The notes: generated by a model not told the origin, from the letters alone. A DNA stretch of 64,000 nucleotides from Streptomyces sp. NBC_00582 (GCF_036345155.1 NZ_CP107772.1:7068001-7132000), one strand, 5' to 3'; positions 17,083-26,553 are shown, counted from the stretch's first letter. A program made the numbers and translations.

Positions 17083-17235
17083 GGCACGCCAGTGAAACGG
17101 AGGTGGATGGATTCGTGAACCTTTGATTCCAGATCGTTACTTGAGGTTTTCCTGAGCTTCCATGGTTCGCCTGGTAGGTTGGGGCCGCGCCAACCCCGCG
17201 CTGCTACCCCGCGACCCGCATGTCACACTCATCCC

Positions 17236-17724
17236 ATGCGCGTGTATCTCGGCTCGGACCATGCCGGCTTCGAACTCAAGAACCACCTCGTCGAATGGCT
17301 CAAGGCGGCGGGCCACGACCCGGTCGACTGCGGCCCCCACATCTACGACGCCCAGGACGACTACCCGCCCTTCTGCCTCCGCGCCGCGGAGCGGACCGCC
17401 GCGGACCAGGACGCCCTCGGCATCGTCATCGGCGGTTCGGGCAACGGTGAGCAGATCGCCGCGAACAAGGTGAAGGGCGTCCGTGCGGCCCTCGCCTGGA
17501 GCGAGGAGACCGCGTCGCTCGGCCGCCAGCACAACAACGCCAACGTCGTCGCCGTCGGCGCCCGTATGCACACGACGGACGAGGCCACCAAGTTCGTCGA
17601 GACCTTCCTCGCCACGCCGTTCTCGGGCGACGAGCGCCACATCCGCCGCATCGACATGCTCGCCGCCTACGAAACCACCGGCGACCTGCCCCCCATCCCG
17701 CCCCACCACCCCCACCAGGACTGA
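17236..17724 (+). CDS. rpiB: Ribose-5-phosphate isomerase B
   Basis: 162 residues from ATG at 17236. It interconverts ribose-5-phosphate and ribulose-5-phosphate in the pentose phosphate pathway. The RpiB fold is clear: MRVYLGSDHAGFELK, then IGGSGNGEQIAANKV with the actinobacterial catalytic E72 (E. coli uses a Cys), and H99 in RQHNNANVVAVGAR. No ribosome-binding site is visible, so a leaderless or weakly initiated message is likely. The next gene (DNA glycosylase) follows after 248 bases. Confidence 0.93.
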   Translation: MRVYLGSDHAGFELKNHLVEWLKAAGHDPVDCGPHIYDAQDDYPPFCLRAAERTAADQDALGIVIGGSGNGEQIAANKVKGVRAALAWSEETASLGRQHNNANVVAVGARMHTTDEATKFVETFLATPFSGDERHIRRIDMLAAYETTGDLPPIPPHHPHQD

Positions 17725-17972
17725 CCCCACCGGGTCGGGGATTCCAGGCCCACCCGCTCCCCGCCCACGGGTTTTGAGGCCGACTCTCCATCCACCGAGC
17801 CCCTCCGGGAGCCGCCGACCGAAAGCGAGCCTGGCGCGCGGCCCCGGGGGCCCAGGGGGCTCCGGGCGGAGGCGGCGAGGCCGGGGCGGCTCTCCCGCCC
17901 GTTGGGTTCCCTCTCTCCCGAGCCAGACGGGTGGGTAGGTGGGGAAAGATCGGTAGGAAAGGACACGGGACC

Positions 17973-18782
17973 TTGCCAGAGGGGCACACGATTCACCGGC
18001 TGGCGTTGGACTACGGCGACCGTTTCACCGGAACGGCACCCCGAGTCACCAGCCCCCAGGGCAAGTTCTCCGACGCCGCCGCGCTCCTCGACGGCGCCGG
18101 CCTCACCACCACCGAGGCCCACGGCAAACACCTCTTCCTCGGCTTCCGGGACGACGAGTGGATCCACATCCACCTCGGCCTCTTCGGCAAGGTCACCTTC
18201 GGCCCCGCCCCCGCACCCCCACCCACCGACACCGTCCGCCTCCGCCTCGCGAACCCCACCGCCTACGTCGACCTGCGCGGCCCGACGACCTGCGCCCTCA
18301 TCACGGACACCGAGAAACAGGCCATACACGCCCGCCTCGGCCCCGACCCCCTGCGCCCCGACGCCGACCCCACCCGGGCCTACGCCCGCGTCTCCCGCAG
18401 CCGTACGACGATCGCCGCCCTCCTCATGGACCAGAAGATCATCGCCGGCGTCGGCAACGTCTACCGCGCCGAGGTCCTCTTCCGGCACCACATCGACCCG
18501 TACCGCCCGGGAAGGGACATCACCCCCACCGAGTGGGACGCGATCTGGACGGACCTCGTCGCCCTCATGCGCGAGGGCGTCCGCAACAACCGCATCGACA
18601 CCGTCCGCCCCGAGCACACCCCCGAGGCGATGGGCCGCCCGCCACGCGTCGACGACCACGGCGGCGAGGTGTACGTCTACCGGCGCACCCACCAGCCCTG
18701 CCACCTCTGCGGCGACGAGATCCGCACCGCCGACCTCGCCGCCCGCAACCTCTTCTGGTGCCCGACCTGCCAGCAGAACTGA
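17973..18782 (+). CDS. Fpg/Nei-family DNA glycosylase (Nei2-like)
   Basis: 269 residues from TTG at 17973; this start places the catalytic Pro2-Glu3 (PEGHTIHRLA) directly after the initiator, as the mechanism requires, and AAGGA lies 10 bases upstream. Later come the helix-two-turn-helix lysine/Asn region (MDQKIIAGVGNVYRAEVLF) and a C-terminal zinc finger C-x2-C-x16-C-x2-C (CHLCGDE...WCPTC). The enzyme excises oxidised bases and cuts the strand by beta/delta elimination. It is followed by a convergent acetyltransferase gene. Confidence 0.92.
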   Translation: MPEGHTIHRLALDYGDRFTGTAPRVTSPQGKFSDAAALLDGAGLTTTEAHGKHLFLGFRDDEWIHIHLGLFGKVTFGPAPAPPPTDTVRLRLANPTAYVDLRGPTTCALITDTEKQAIHARLGPDPLRPDADPTRAYARVSRSRTTIAALLMDQKIIAGVGNVYRAEVLFRHHIDPYRPGRDITPTEWDAIWTDLVALMREGVRNNRIDTVRPEHTPEAMGRPPRVDDHGGEVYVYRRTHQPCHLCGDEIRTADLAARNLFWCPTCQQN

Positions 18783-18825
18783 AACCCGAGGAACCGGAAC
18801 CAGAAGAACCGAAACCCCGCGCGGC

Positions 18826-20121
18826 TCAGAAGCCGTGCGGCAGCCAGGGCGCCACCGCCGACCCGAACCCCACGGCCGCCGCCGCAAGCGCCCCCTCCCG
18901 CACCTCGCGCACCCGCCCGCCCGCACCGAGCGCTGCCAGGCTCACCCCACCCAGATACGCCGCCCCCAGCTCCCGTACCGACAGGACGAGGTCGGCCGCG
19001 TCCGCCGTACGCTCGCACACCGCGCCCTTCGGATCGCCCGACAGCCGCCAACGCCCCGCGTTCCACGGGCAGAAGGGGTCCTCGACCTCCAGCACCACAT
19101 CCACCGGCGCCTGGTACGTCCGCGCCTGAAGCGCCGCGCCCACGTCCACCAGCCGTACGTACAACTGGTCCCGCACCCGCAACCCGCACCGCCGGATGTC
19201 GGAGACCTGGTACTGCCACGCCTCGTCCATCGGCCGCGCCCGCACCTTCAGCGAGGTCGTCAGATCGATCCCGAACAGGAACCGCCACAGCGCCGCCTCC
19301 GACACCGGGTCCAGCCCCGCGAGGTCCTGGAGCTCCACCTGTCCGTTGTGCCCGGCGTCCGTGTACTGCGGCCGCACCCGGAAGCGGGCGAAACCCGTCA
19401 CCTGCCCGTCCCGCTCGGCCAGCACGCACTGCGTGGGAGACGCCCCGTCCCGCTCGGTCTCCGCCTCCACCACCCCCAGCCGCTCCCAGCCCGGCCGCCG
19501 GGCCAGCATCCCGGGACGCGCGGCGACCGTGCGCGCGTACACCGCCTCGCACCTGTCGAGCGCGGCGCGCGGATCGACGTACCGCAGCCGCACGTCGTCG
19601 GTACCGGCCGGCACGGACAGCCGTACCCGACCCGTGTCGATCTCGGCGTGCAGACCGAAGGTCGCCGCCGCGTACCCGAACCGGCCGTAGATCACCGGTT
19701 CCGACGCGGTCAGCACCGCGAGAGGCTCGCCCCACGCCCGGATGTCGTCCAACTGCCTCCGCATCATCGCGGTCAGCAGCCCGCGCCGCCGGTGCGTGGC
19801 GCTCACCCCGACCATCGTCACGCCCGCCGCCGGCACCGAGGCCCCGCCCGGCACGGTCAGCCGGAAGTCGAACGCCCCCGCCGTGCCGACCGGCTCCCCG
19901 CCGTCCCAGGCGCCGACGGACCGCTCGCAGGGGGTGAGCCGACGCCACAGCTCCCGTTCCTCGGCAGGCTCCGCGGTCCCGCCGAAGGCGCGCAGCAGGA
20001 CGTCGTACCACTGGTCCCAGTCCTCGGACCGCAGCACCCGCAGCTCGACCCCCGGGTCCGCCGAAGCGCCGGAAGAGGTCGCGCGGCCTGTAGACCCTGT
20101 CGTCGTCGCCCCAGTCGTCAT
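18826..20121 (-). CDS. GNAT acetyltransferase of the Eis family
   Basis: 431 residues from ATG at 20121, preceded by GGAGG. The protein has the three-part Eis layout: an N-terminal GNAT domain with the acetyl-CoA loop GVSATHRRRGLLTAMMRRQL, a second GNAT-like domain, and a C-terminal sterol-carrier-like domain (EVEDPFCPWNAGRWRLSG). Eis proteins acetylate lysines of proteins or amines of aminoglycosides at several positions. Here the native target is unknown. The C-terminal carboxylate (HGF) fits the Eis active-site rule. It is divergent from the phosphatase gene at 20285. Confidence 0.88.
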   Translation of the reverse strand: MTTGATTTGSTGRATSSGASADPGVELRVLRSEDWDQWYDVLLRAFGGTAEPAEERELWRRLTPCERSVGAWDGGEPVGTAGAFDFRLTVPGGASVPAAGVTMVGVSATHRRRGLLTAMMRRQLDDIRAWGEPLAVLTASEPVIYGRFGYAAATFGLHAEIDTGRVRLSVPAGTDDVRLRYVDPRAALDRCEAVYARTVAARPGMLARRPGWERLGVVEAETERDGASPTQCVLAERDGQVTGFARFRVRPQYTDAGHNGQVELQDLAGLDPVSEAALWRFLFGIDLTTSLKVRARPMDEAWQYQVSDIRRCGLRVRDQLYVRLVDVGAALQARTYQAPVDVVLEVEDPFCPWNAGRWRLSGDPKGAVCERTADAADLVLSVRELGAAYLGGVSLAALGAGGRVREVREGALAAAAVGFGSAVAPWLPHGF

Positions 20122-20284
20122 GCCTCCATGCCTAGCAGCCCAATGCGGGACGAGCCAGGGAATTTCTCCCTCCGTGCCACGTGAGCGCTTTCCATGAAGT
20201 TCACTGTGAAGTTGAACCTCGGACGGGGGACAAGTGGGACCTCCCGTGCCAAGCGGTGGGTTGGATGGATAGGGTCCCGAACTA

Positions 20285-21472
20285 ATGGCAGAAGGACGAC
20301 AGCGGCGCGCGGAAGCCGAGACGTTGACGGCCCGGTTGAAGCACCTCATGCACCGGGTCCGCACCGGCGTGCGCAGAAGCGCCGTCGACTACTTCCGCGG
20401 TGACGGTTCGGACTGGATCGCCCTGGCCTTCCTCCTGCTCACCGTTCCCCTGATCGCGGTCACCACCCTCGCCAACTCGGTGTGGTGCTCACCGGCCGCA
20501 CTGGTCCTGCCGATCGTCGCCGGCGGCCTGCTGCTGCGCCCGTCCAGCCTGCTCGGCCTCTACGCGGCCGCGGCCACCGCCCTGATCGTCGAGTCCGTCC
20601 AGCTCGGCCCGTACACCCAAGGCCCCTCCCGGGTCACCCCGGGCGTGGTCCTGGTCGTGGCCGCATGCGGTTTCTTCGGCCTGCTCATCGCCCAGTTCCG
20701 CAGCCGGGTCGGGGTGCCCTGGAGACGCGGCGGCACCATGCTCTTCGACCTGCGCGAACGCATCCGCGTCCAGAGCAAGCTGCCGAAACTGCCACACGGC
20801 TGGCACCGCGAGATGGCCCTGCGCCCGGCCGGCGGCCAGTCCTTCTCCGGTGACTTCGTCGTCGCGGCCCGTACCAACGGCGGCCGCACCATGGAGGTCG
20901 TCCTCACGGACGTCTCCGGCAAGGGCATGGACGCGGGTTCACGCGCCCTGCTCCTGTCGGGCGCCTTCGGCGGCCTCCTCGGCTCCCTCCCCCCGCACGC
21001 CTTCCTCCCGGCCGCCAACGGCTACCTCCTGCGCCAGGACTGGGACGAGGGCTTCGCCACCTCCATCCACCTCGTCCTCGACCTCGACTCCGGCGACTAC
21101 GAGCTCTACTCCGCCGGTCACCCGCCGGGCCTCCAGCTCAGCGCGGGCAGCGGCCGCTGGGAGGAGAAGGCCGCCGAGGGCCCGTTGCTGGGCGTCTACG
21201 AGGGCGCCCAGTTCGACCCCGTGAAGGGCTCCCTGCGCCCCGGAGACGTCCTCATGCTCTTCACCGACGGCCTGGTGGAGACCTCCGACCGCGACATCGT
21301 CGAGGGCATCGACCGCCTCACCGGCGAGGCCGACCGCTATGTCGCGGGCGGCTTCCAGGGCGCCGCCTGGCACCTCATCGAGGCGGTCGCCAAGGACGTC
21401 AACGACGACCGCGCCCTGCTGCTGGTCTGCCGCGAGGGCCCGACGGCGACGGCCACAACGCCCGTTCCCTGA
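20285..21472 (+). CDS. Membrane-bound PP2C (SpoIIE-type) serine phosphatase
   Basis: 395 residues from ATG at 20285. Three membrane segments lie at about 42-64, 70-104 and 119-137, followed by a cytoplasmic PPM-type phosphatase domain: SFSGDFV (D190), VLTDVSGKGMDAGSRALLLS (D209), YSAGHPPGLQL, DVLMLFTDGLVE and the closing DDRALLLV. Proteins of this kind dephosphorylate anti-anti-sigma factors in Streptomyces partner-switching pathways. No sensor domain beyond the membrane part is visible, and no sigma or anti-sigma gene is next to it. A TAGGGT at 20270-20275 close to the ATG could be a -10 element. Confidence 0.9.
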   Translation: MAEGRQRRAEAETLTARLKHLMHRVRTGVRRSAVDYFRGDGSDWIALAFLLLTVPLIAVTTLANSVWCSPAALVLPIVAGGLLLRPSSLLGLYAAAATALIVESVQLGPYTQGPSRVTPGVVLVVAACGFFGLLIAQFRSRVGVPWRRGGTMLFDLRERIRVQSKLPKLPHGWHREMALRPAGGQSFSGDFVVAARTNGGRTMEVVLTDVSGKGMDAGSRALLLSGAFGGLLGSLPPHAFLPAANGYLLRQDWDEGFATSIHLVLDLDSGDYELYSAGHPPGLQLSAGSGRWEEKAAEGPLLGVYEGAQFDPVKGSLRPGDVLMLFTDGLVETSDRDIVEGIDRLTGEADRYVAGGFQGAAWHLIEAVAKDVNDDRALLLVCREGPTATATTPVP

Positions 21473-21515
21473 CCCTCCGTTTGTGCCACCCCTGTAACTA
21501 CTGCCGCTTCGCGAT

Positions 21516-21545
21516 TGCATCGGCGATCGAGGACTTGCTACAGAT
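21516..21545 (+). promoter_or_regulatory. Predicted promoter of Esx/toxin cassette 1
   Basis: TTGCAT (21516-21521), an 18-base spacer and TACAGA (21540-21545) match, in sequence and spacing, an element ahead of cassette 2 (26084-26113). A second shared string, GCGTGC(G/A)GTGCGC, follows at 21564 and at 26121. Flanking sequence is otherwise different, so the similarity is more than carry-over of the duplication. Confidence 0.5.
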
Positions 21546-21617
21546 GGAGTACAGACGGAGTTGCGTGCGGTGCGCAGGACGTGACAGTCAGACCTCACCG
21601 GGGGAGGCGGGTTCCAC

Positions 21618-21950
21618 ATGAAGTTCGACATGGGTGCGCAGACGTTGTCGACGTTGCAGCGTGATTCGCGTGGGTCGAGTGATGATCTGGGTTCGTTGAT
21701 CAAGCAGTTGGTGCAGGCGGCGACGCCGTTGGAGGGGAAGTTCAACGGTACGGGTCGGGCGATGTTCGATCAGTTCAAGGCGCGGGCGGATGAGATCGCG
21801 AACGATTTGAACGCGTCGTTGTCGGGGATTCTGGGTGGTCAGTCGGGGATGGACTCGGCGTTCTCGTCGGGTGATCAGGAGCAGGGTGACAACGCGCGGC
21901 AGCAGATGTCGGCGGCGAACTTCGATGCGGCGCGGTTCGGTGCGCGCTGA
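21618..21950 (+). CDS. Esx-like (WXG100-superfamily) secreted protein A, copy 1
   Basis: 110 residues from ATG at 21618 after GGGGGAGG. It is short, all-helical in character and lacks tryptophan. The hairpin position that carries WXG in EsxA holds F42-N-G44, flanked by helices (LSTLQRDSRGSSDDLGSLIKQLVQ and MFDQFKARADEIANDLNASL). Such proteins form antiparallel dimers with a partner and leave by type VII secretion. The next gene encodes the probable partner. No YxxxD/E signal is visible at its C-terminus. Its codons end in T far more often than neighbours do. An identical protein is encoded at 26169. Confidence 0.8.
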   Translation: MKFDMGAQTLSTLQRDSRGSSDDLGSLIKQLVQAATPLEGKFNGTGRAMFDQFKARADEIANDLNASLSGILGGQSGMDSAFSSGDQEQGDNARQQMSAANFDAARFGAR

Positions 21951-22002
21951 GCGTGCGGCCTGAGTCCGGTTCGGTTTCTTTCGGTTCTACGGGGAGTGTG
22001 TG

Positions 22003-22317
22003 ATGGCTGGTGCGGGTTCGGATCGTCGGTCGTATGACACGGGTGCGTCTGCGGATGCGCAGGGGAACATCCAGGCGGTGGTGGCGCGGTTGGAGGAGGT
22101 GATCGGTCAGCGTGATCGTCAGGTGAAGGCTGCGATGGCGGATTTCACGGCTGATGGGGTGGCGGATGAGTATCACGGCAAGGAGCAGCGGTGGAATCGT
22201 GCGTCGACTGAGGTGCGGAACATCATCGGTCTGTTGAAGTCGACGTTGGAGCAGAACGACGGTACGGCGCAGTCGACGATCCAGCGGGCGAAGGCCGCGG
22301 TGGACAACATCGGCTGA
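22003..22317 (+). CDS. Esx-like (WXG100-superfamily) secreted protein B, copy 1
   Basis: 104 residues from ATG at 22003, with GGGGAG upstream; the preceding GTG at 22000 is a weaker option. Helix 1 (IQAVVARLEEVIGQRDRQVKAAMADF) and helix 2 (RWNRASTEVRNIIGLLKSTLEQND) flank a turn Y57-H-G59, the WXG equivalent. It is probably the heterodimer partner of the protein encoded at 21618 and a substrate or adaptor of the type VII machine. It lies 52 bases after that gene in one transcript. An identical protein is encoded at 26554. Confidence 0.8.
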   Translation: MAGAGSDRRSYDTGASADAQGNIQAVVARLEEVIGQRDRQVKAAMADFTADGVADEYHGKEQRWNRASTEVRNIIGLLKSTLEQNDGTAQSTIQRAKAAVDNIG

Positions 22318-22341
22318 CGGAGTTTCTGGTAGGGAACGGGG

Positions 22342-22737
22342 GTGTGGCGGGTGCCGGGCTGGGATCTGCAACCGCAGGGTATTTCGGGTGTGTTGAAGAC
22401 GACGGGGGAGACGGCGTCGCATCTGCAGAAGCATGCGACGGCGTTCGGTGAGCATCTGACGTCGGCGGCGTCGAGTGCGGGGACGATTTCCGCGGATGCG
22501 CCGGCGGCGGGTGGTGAGCAGGCGCAGGGTGGTCTGGTGGCGTTGGCGTTGTCGCAGTACGCGGAGCGGGCGTCGAAGGATCTGTCCTACGTGGCTGCTC
22601 GTGCGGGGAAGTCGCTGCAGGGCGTGGTGGATGCCACGACGGCGTATCTGAACGGTGATGAGCAGATGGCGTTGGAGGCGCAGCGCAATACGCTCAAGGC
22701 GCCGAAGCCGGACATGCCGGGGACGGGCAAGGCGTGA
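22342..22737 (+). CDS. DUF6507-type protein, T7SS-associated, copy 1
   Basis: 131 residues from GTG at 22342, chosen because AGGGAA lies 5 bases upstream; GTG at 22351 would give the commoner start (V)PGWDLQPQG. The sequence [19 protein letters not shown] and [17 protein letters not shown] is the pattern of DUF6507 proteins found next to Esx genes in Streptomyces. It is helical and may be a third WXG-like partner or toxin adaptor. Its TGA overlaps the GTG of the toxin gene (GTGA), so the two are co-translated, which supports a toxin chaperone or targeting role. The function is not established. Confidence 0.72.
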   Translation: MWRVPGWDLQPQGISGVLKTTGETASHLQKHATAFGEHLTSAASSAGTISADAPAAGGEQAQGGLVALALSQYAERASKDLSYVAARAGKSLQGVVDATTAYLNGDEQMALEAQRNTLKAPKPDMPGTGKA

Positions 22738-25316
22738 TCAAGCCGGAGGAGATTCCTCAGTTCACCGGCAATCTGTTCCAACTGGAGCTGGATCATGCCG
22801 CGTTGAAGAAGGACGCGGGCGATGTCCGGACCACGGGCAGTGATGTGGATGCCCAGTTCCAGGGTCTGTCGGCGTTCTACAAGGCGCCCGAGGCGGAGCA
22901 GCTGTTCGCGACGACGAAGCCGGTGAGGACGAGGGCGGACGATTTCGCCACCGACCTGGAGACGGTGTCGTCGGCGTTGTCCTCCTACGCGACGGAGATC
23001 CGTCCGCTGGTGTCGAAGCTGCTGGAGCTGAAGACGAAGGCTTCGACGTTCGTGGCGTCGGTGAAGGACGACGACGAGTGGGAGTACGACGAGGACAAGG
23101 TCGATGAGCACAATCGGCTGCGGGACGACATCACGGCGACGGTGGCGGCGTTCTGGGCGGCGGAGCGGACCTGTCACAACAAGATCACGGCGATCTGGGG
23201 CGGGACCCAGATGGTGGCGGGGGACGGTTCGGAGCGTAAGGACCAGTACGGCTTCAACGCGGAGGACCTGAAGAACGCGAAGCTTCCCTGGGGTGACCCG
23301 GTGGAGGAGAGGCATCACTGGTACGAGGTCGGCCACTGGGTGAAGTCGTTCGTGTGGGACGGCCTGATCGTGGACGGCATCTGGGGCACGATCAAGGGCC
23401 TGGGCACGCTGGTGGGCTTCGGCGGCTGGGACGCGATGGGCCAGGCGTGGAAGGGTCTCGCGCAGCTGGCGACGGGTCTGGCGCTGGCGTCCGTCCCGGG
23501 GGTGGGCACCGCGTTCTGGCTCATCCCGGACGACAAGCTCCCCTCCTGGATCCGTGACTCGCGCACGGCGATGAAGGAGACGGGCAAGGCGCTGGTGGCG
23601 TGGGACGAGTGGGGCAAGAACCCCGGCCGGGCGGCCGGTGCGGTCACCTTCAACGTCCTGACCACGGTCTTCACCGGCGGCGCGGGCGGTGCGGCGGCGG
23701 GTGCGGGCAAGGCGGGTGCGGTGGCGAAGGCGTTGTCGATCGCCGGCAAGGCGGGCAAGGTCATCGACCCGATGACGTACATCGCCAAGGGCGCGGGCGC
23801 CGGCCTGTCGAAGATCGGCGACATCAGCAAGGCGCTGAAAGGCATGGGGAACATCGAGATCCCCAAGCTGCCGGAGAACGCGATCACCCTCCCCGAGGGG
23901 ACGGTCAAGCTGCCCGACGGGACGTTCCACCTGCCCGAGGGCGCGGCGCTCCCGGAGGGCGCGACCAAACTCCCGGACGGCAACGTCAAACTGCCCGACC
24001 ACGCCCCCGCCCTGCCGGAGGGCTCGGTCAAGCTCCCCACGGACGCGGGCGCCCCGGCCCGCTACTACGACCCCCAGGGCAACCTCCTCGACGAGAACGG
24101 CACCGTCCTCAAGGAGGCCCAGGACGGCCCCGGCGACATCGTCGACCAGCCCGACCCCCACACCCCGGCCTCCGGCGCGGACACGCCCCACGTCGACTCC
24201 CCGGCCAAGGAACCGGCCCTCGTCGGCGCCGGCACCCACACGGCGGAATCCGGGGCCCAGCAAATCAACCTCGGCAACAGCCTCGACACCGACCTCGGCG
24301 ACATCGGCCGTGTCGGCGACGACGTGACCACCACACCGGCGGTCCACGCGGGCCACGACCTCCCAACCGTCCACGCCACCGACCAGCTCCCCGGTGGTTC
24401 GGCCCACGAGCACGGCTCGGGCCCCTCCGCGAGCCATGAGCCACCGACCGGCCACGGCGAAGGCCCTGGAACCCAGCACGGCGACGGTTCGGGATCTCAC
24501 CACGACGGTCCGACCACCGGTACCCATGAGCAGACCGGCTCGGCGGGACACGGCCATGAGGGCGGCAGCACGCCAGGCGGCCACGAGAGCGGCCCGGGCG
24601 GGTCGGGCGGGTCGGGCGAGGGCGGTGTTCCGGGAGACACCCCGGGTGGCGGGCACGAGCCTTTCCGGGACTCCGAAAGGGTCAGCGAGGGTGACCATGC
24701 GGCCAGTCCTCCGACCGGCCCCATGACGCCGCACCAGGAAGCCGGGGTCCAGGCCGCGCTGGATCGAGCGAAGATGTCGGCGCAGGACCAGCAGCGCCTG
24801 CTGACCCAGTTGCGCAAGGGGGAGTACGGCGCCGGAGTGGCCGAGCACATCGCCCGCGGGGACTTCGCCGATTGCCCGGGCTACCGGGAACTGCTCAACC
24901 AGACCAAGCAGAAGGGGATGCTTCCCGCAGTTCACCAAGCGATGGAGTACGCGGCGGAGCTGAGGGCGCACGGGGTGGAGGATCTGGCCTTCGAGCACAA
25001 GCTGCCGAAGGAGAATCTGGACCTCGACGTTCTGGTGAAGTCGGGAGACGAGATCAAGTACGGATGCCAGCTCAAGGACGTGCAGCATGAGCACGGCATT
25101 GGTTCCGCGGCGCGTAAGATCGCTCAGAAGCAGCTGGGCGGCGACATCGACGGCCCAAAGGTCGCGATTCTGGACGTGCACGACACGCGGGCCGCTCTCA
25201 CCGAGTCAACCGTCAAGGACGTCGAGTTCTACGCTCAGAGGACGGGAGCGGTCTTCCAGATCCGATTCCGGGACGGCTCGGTCACCATTCCGCCCGGCGG
25301 CCAGATCTATCCATAA
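22734..25316 (+). CDS. Type VII polymorphic toxin 1 with predicted PD-(D/E)XK nuclease-like tip
   Basis: 860 residues from a GTG overlapping the DUF6507 stop. Order: helical Esx/LXG-like delivery domain 1-125 with [16 protein letters not shown], which holds a YxxxE (Y49-E53); a hydrophobic trunk 205-363 ([25 protein letters not shown]); an LPEG/LPDG repeat segment about 383-440; a His/Gly/Pro linker to about 660; and a variable tip 664-860. In the tip, E754, D763/D765 (LDLDVLV) and Q779-L-K781 (GCQLKD) resemble a PD-(D/E)XK nuclease core. Residues up to 363 are shared with toxin 2; the tip is not. It probably cleaves nucleic acid in rival cells. The nuclease call is inference. The adjacent ORF at 25326 is the likely immunity gene. 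Confidence 0.78.
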   Translation: MIKPEEIPQFTGNLFQLELDHAALKKDAGDVRTTGSDVDAQFQGLSAFYKAPEAEQLFATTKPVRTRADDFATDLETVSSALSSYATEIRPLVSKLLELKTKASTFVASVKDDDEWEYDEDKVDEHNRLRDDITATVAAFWAAERTCHNKITAIWGGTQMVAGDGSERKDQYGFNAEDLKNAKLPWGDPVEERHHWYEVGHWVKSFVWDGLIVDGIWGTIKGLGTLVGFGGWDAMGQAWKGLAQLATGLALASVPGVGTAFWLIPDDKLPSWIRDSRTAMKETGKALVAWDEWGKNPGRAAGAVTFNVLTTVFTGGAGGAAAGAGKAGAVAKALSIAGKAGKVIDPMTYIAKGAGAGLSKIGDISKALKGMGNIEIPKLPENAITLPEGTVKLPDGTFHLPEGAALPEGATKLPDGNVKLPDHAPALPEGSVKLPTDAGAPARYYDPQGNLLDENGTVLKEAQDGPGDIVDQPDPHTPASGADTPHVDSPAKEPALVGAGTHTAESGAQQINLGNSLDTDLGDIGRVGDDVTTTPAVHAGHDLPTVHATDQLPGGSAHEHGSGPSASHEPPTGHGEGPGTQHGDGSGSHHDGPTTGTHEQTGSAGHGHEGGSTPGGHESGPGGSGGSGEGGVPGDTPGGGHEPFRDSERVSEGDHAASPPTGPMTPHQEAGVQAALDRAKMSAQDQQRLLTQLRKGEYGAGVAEHIARGDFADCPGYRELLNQTKQKGMLPAVHQAMEYAAELRAHGVEDLAFEHKLPKENLDLDVLVKSGDEIKYGCQLKDVQHEHGIGSAARKIAQKQLGGDIDGPKVAILDVHDTRAALTESTVKDVEFYAQRTGAVFQIRFRDGSVTIPPGGQIYP

Positions 25317-25325
25317 GGAATCCGT

Positions 25326-25967
25326 ATGTCTGCGTTGATGCGCGCACCTGTTGAGTGCGCCTCGTGGGAATGGGAGCTGGACGCGTTCGCGCAGCCAGGT
25401 CTGGACTCTGCCTTGATGACCGCAGTGCGAATGTCCTCCCTTCTGCGTGACCATGGTCTGATGGAGCCGGACACGCTGAAGTGGCAATGGCTCGTTGCTG
25501 GGCGCGGCAGCGTCGGAGTCACCACCGGTCTCGCGCTTCGGGGAAAACTGAATGAAGCCGAACTCGCTCAGCGTATTCAGCAGTGTCGCCCCGTGGGGTT
25601 CCCGGATGCCGAGATCGGCGCGCTGACAATGTCCGGGACGGGAACCTGGATCGACGCGGGAGGCACGGAGCACAGCGAGCCCGATCTCGTCGGACTCACC
25701 GTCTACGCCGATGAGCGTCATCTGGCGGCGGAAGTCGCCGTGTTCCACGATGTCTGGGGCTACTGCGACTTCGGTGGAGTTCCGCACCCGGACGTACAGA
25801 GGCGAAACGCTCCTCGTCTGGCCGCTGCCCTTCAGGAACTCGAATTGATGCTCGGTGCGGCCGCCGAGCCCGGTGATCCGACGTACTTCGGGCGGGCGGA
25901 GGGATACGGGTTGGAAATGCCTGACTTGATCGACGGGCTGGGCCCCGACCTCACCGACATGCTGTGA
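25326..25967 (+). CDS. Putative immunity protein for toxin 1
   Basis: 213 residues from ATG at 25326, ten bases after the toxin stop with AAGGAA upstream. I do not recognise the family. The protein is acidic and soluble, with no signal peptide or membrane segment (MSALMRAPVECASWEWELDAF..., ending LIDGLGPDLTDML). Position directly after a toxin tip, tight spacing and lack of other homology are typical of immunity genes. Its base composition is lower in GC than the core genes, in line with horizontal exchange of tip-immunity pairs. A role in neutralising the predicted nuclease is inference. Confidence 0.6.
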   Translation: MSALMRAPVECASWEWELDAFAQPGLDSALMTAVRMSSLLRDHGLMEPDTLKWQWLVAGRGSVGVTTGLALRGKLNEAELAQRIQQCRPVGFPDAEIGALTMSGTGTWIDAGGTEHSEPDLVGLTVYADERHLAAEVAVFHDVWGYCDFGGVPHPDVQRRNAPRLAAALQELELMLGAAAEPGDPTYFGRAEGYGLEMPDLIDGLGPDLTDML

Positions 25968-26083
25968 GCGGTGGCCCGATGCCTGTGGCTGGGGGGTGAG
26001 GGTGGTTTGGGGGTGAACGGCCCCTGTGTCCCCATGCGTTGGTCATGGACTTGTGGTGTCTCTGTGCGGATCGTCACCCCCGA

Positions 26084-26113
26084 TTGCACAGGCAATCGGT
26101 CAGTTGATAGGCA
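26084..26113 (+). promoter_or_regulatory. Predicted promoter of Esx/toxin cassette 2
   Basis: TTGCAC (26084-26089), 18-base spacer, TAGGCA (26108-26113): the same layout as at 21516-21545. The 200-base gap 25968-26168 between the cassettes holds this and no gene. Confidence 0.5.
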
Positions 26114-26168
26114 TGAGTCTGCGTGCAGTGCGCGCTAGGTGAGACGAGTGAGCCGAACGGGGGCCTTC

Positions 26169-26501
26169 ATGAAGTTCGACATGGGTGCGCAGACGTTGTC
26201 GACGTTGCAGCGTGATTCGCGTGGGTCGAGTGATGATCTGGGTTCGTTGATCAAGCAGTTGGTGCAGGCGGCGACGCCGTTGGAGGGGAAGTTCAACGGT
26301 ACGGGTCGGGCGATGTTCGATCAGTTCAAGGCGCGGGCGGATGAGATCGCGAACGATTTGAACGCGTCGTTGTCGGGGATTCTGGGTGGTCAGTCGGGGA
26401 TGGACTCGGCGTTCTCGTCGGGTGATCAGGAGCAGGGTGACAACGCGCGGCAGCAGATGTCGGCGGCGAACTTCGATGCGGCGCGGTTCGGTGCGCGCTG
26501 A
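26169..26501 (+). CDS. Esx-like secreted protein A, copy 2
   Basis: 110 residues, identical to the protein from 21618, and identical in DNA too. The ATG at 26169 is preferred to an in-frame start 10 codons upstream because the repeat begins here. It opens the second cassette. Two identical gene copies suggest dosage, recent duplication or continuing gene conversion, since the flanking promoters have drifted. Confidence 0.8.
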   Translation: MKFDMGAQTLSTLQRDSRGSSDDLGSLIKQLVQAATPLEGKFNGTGRAMFDQFKARADEIANDLNASLSGILGGQSGMDSAFSSGDQEQGDNARQQMSAANFDAARFGAR

Positions 26502-26553
26502 GCGTGCGGCCTGAGTCCGGTTCGGTTTCTTTCGGTTCTACGGGGAGTGTGTG

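Larger units (their letters stand above)
21617..22737 (+). repeat. Direct repeat, copy 1 (Esx pair plus DUF6507-type gene)
   Basis: This segment recurs at 26168-27288, offset by 4551 bases. By reading, 21617-22529 (913 bases, including both non-coding spacers) is identical to copy 2; only four substitutions appear in the rest (22530, 22560, about 22695 and about 22708). Confidence 0.93.

Noticed and set aside
22587..25181. Long minus-strand frames opposite both toxin genes
   Set aside because: They mirror the repeats of the real genes; the two antisense 'proteins' are similar only because the DNA is duplicated.
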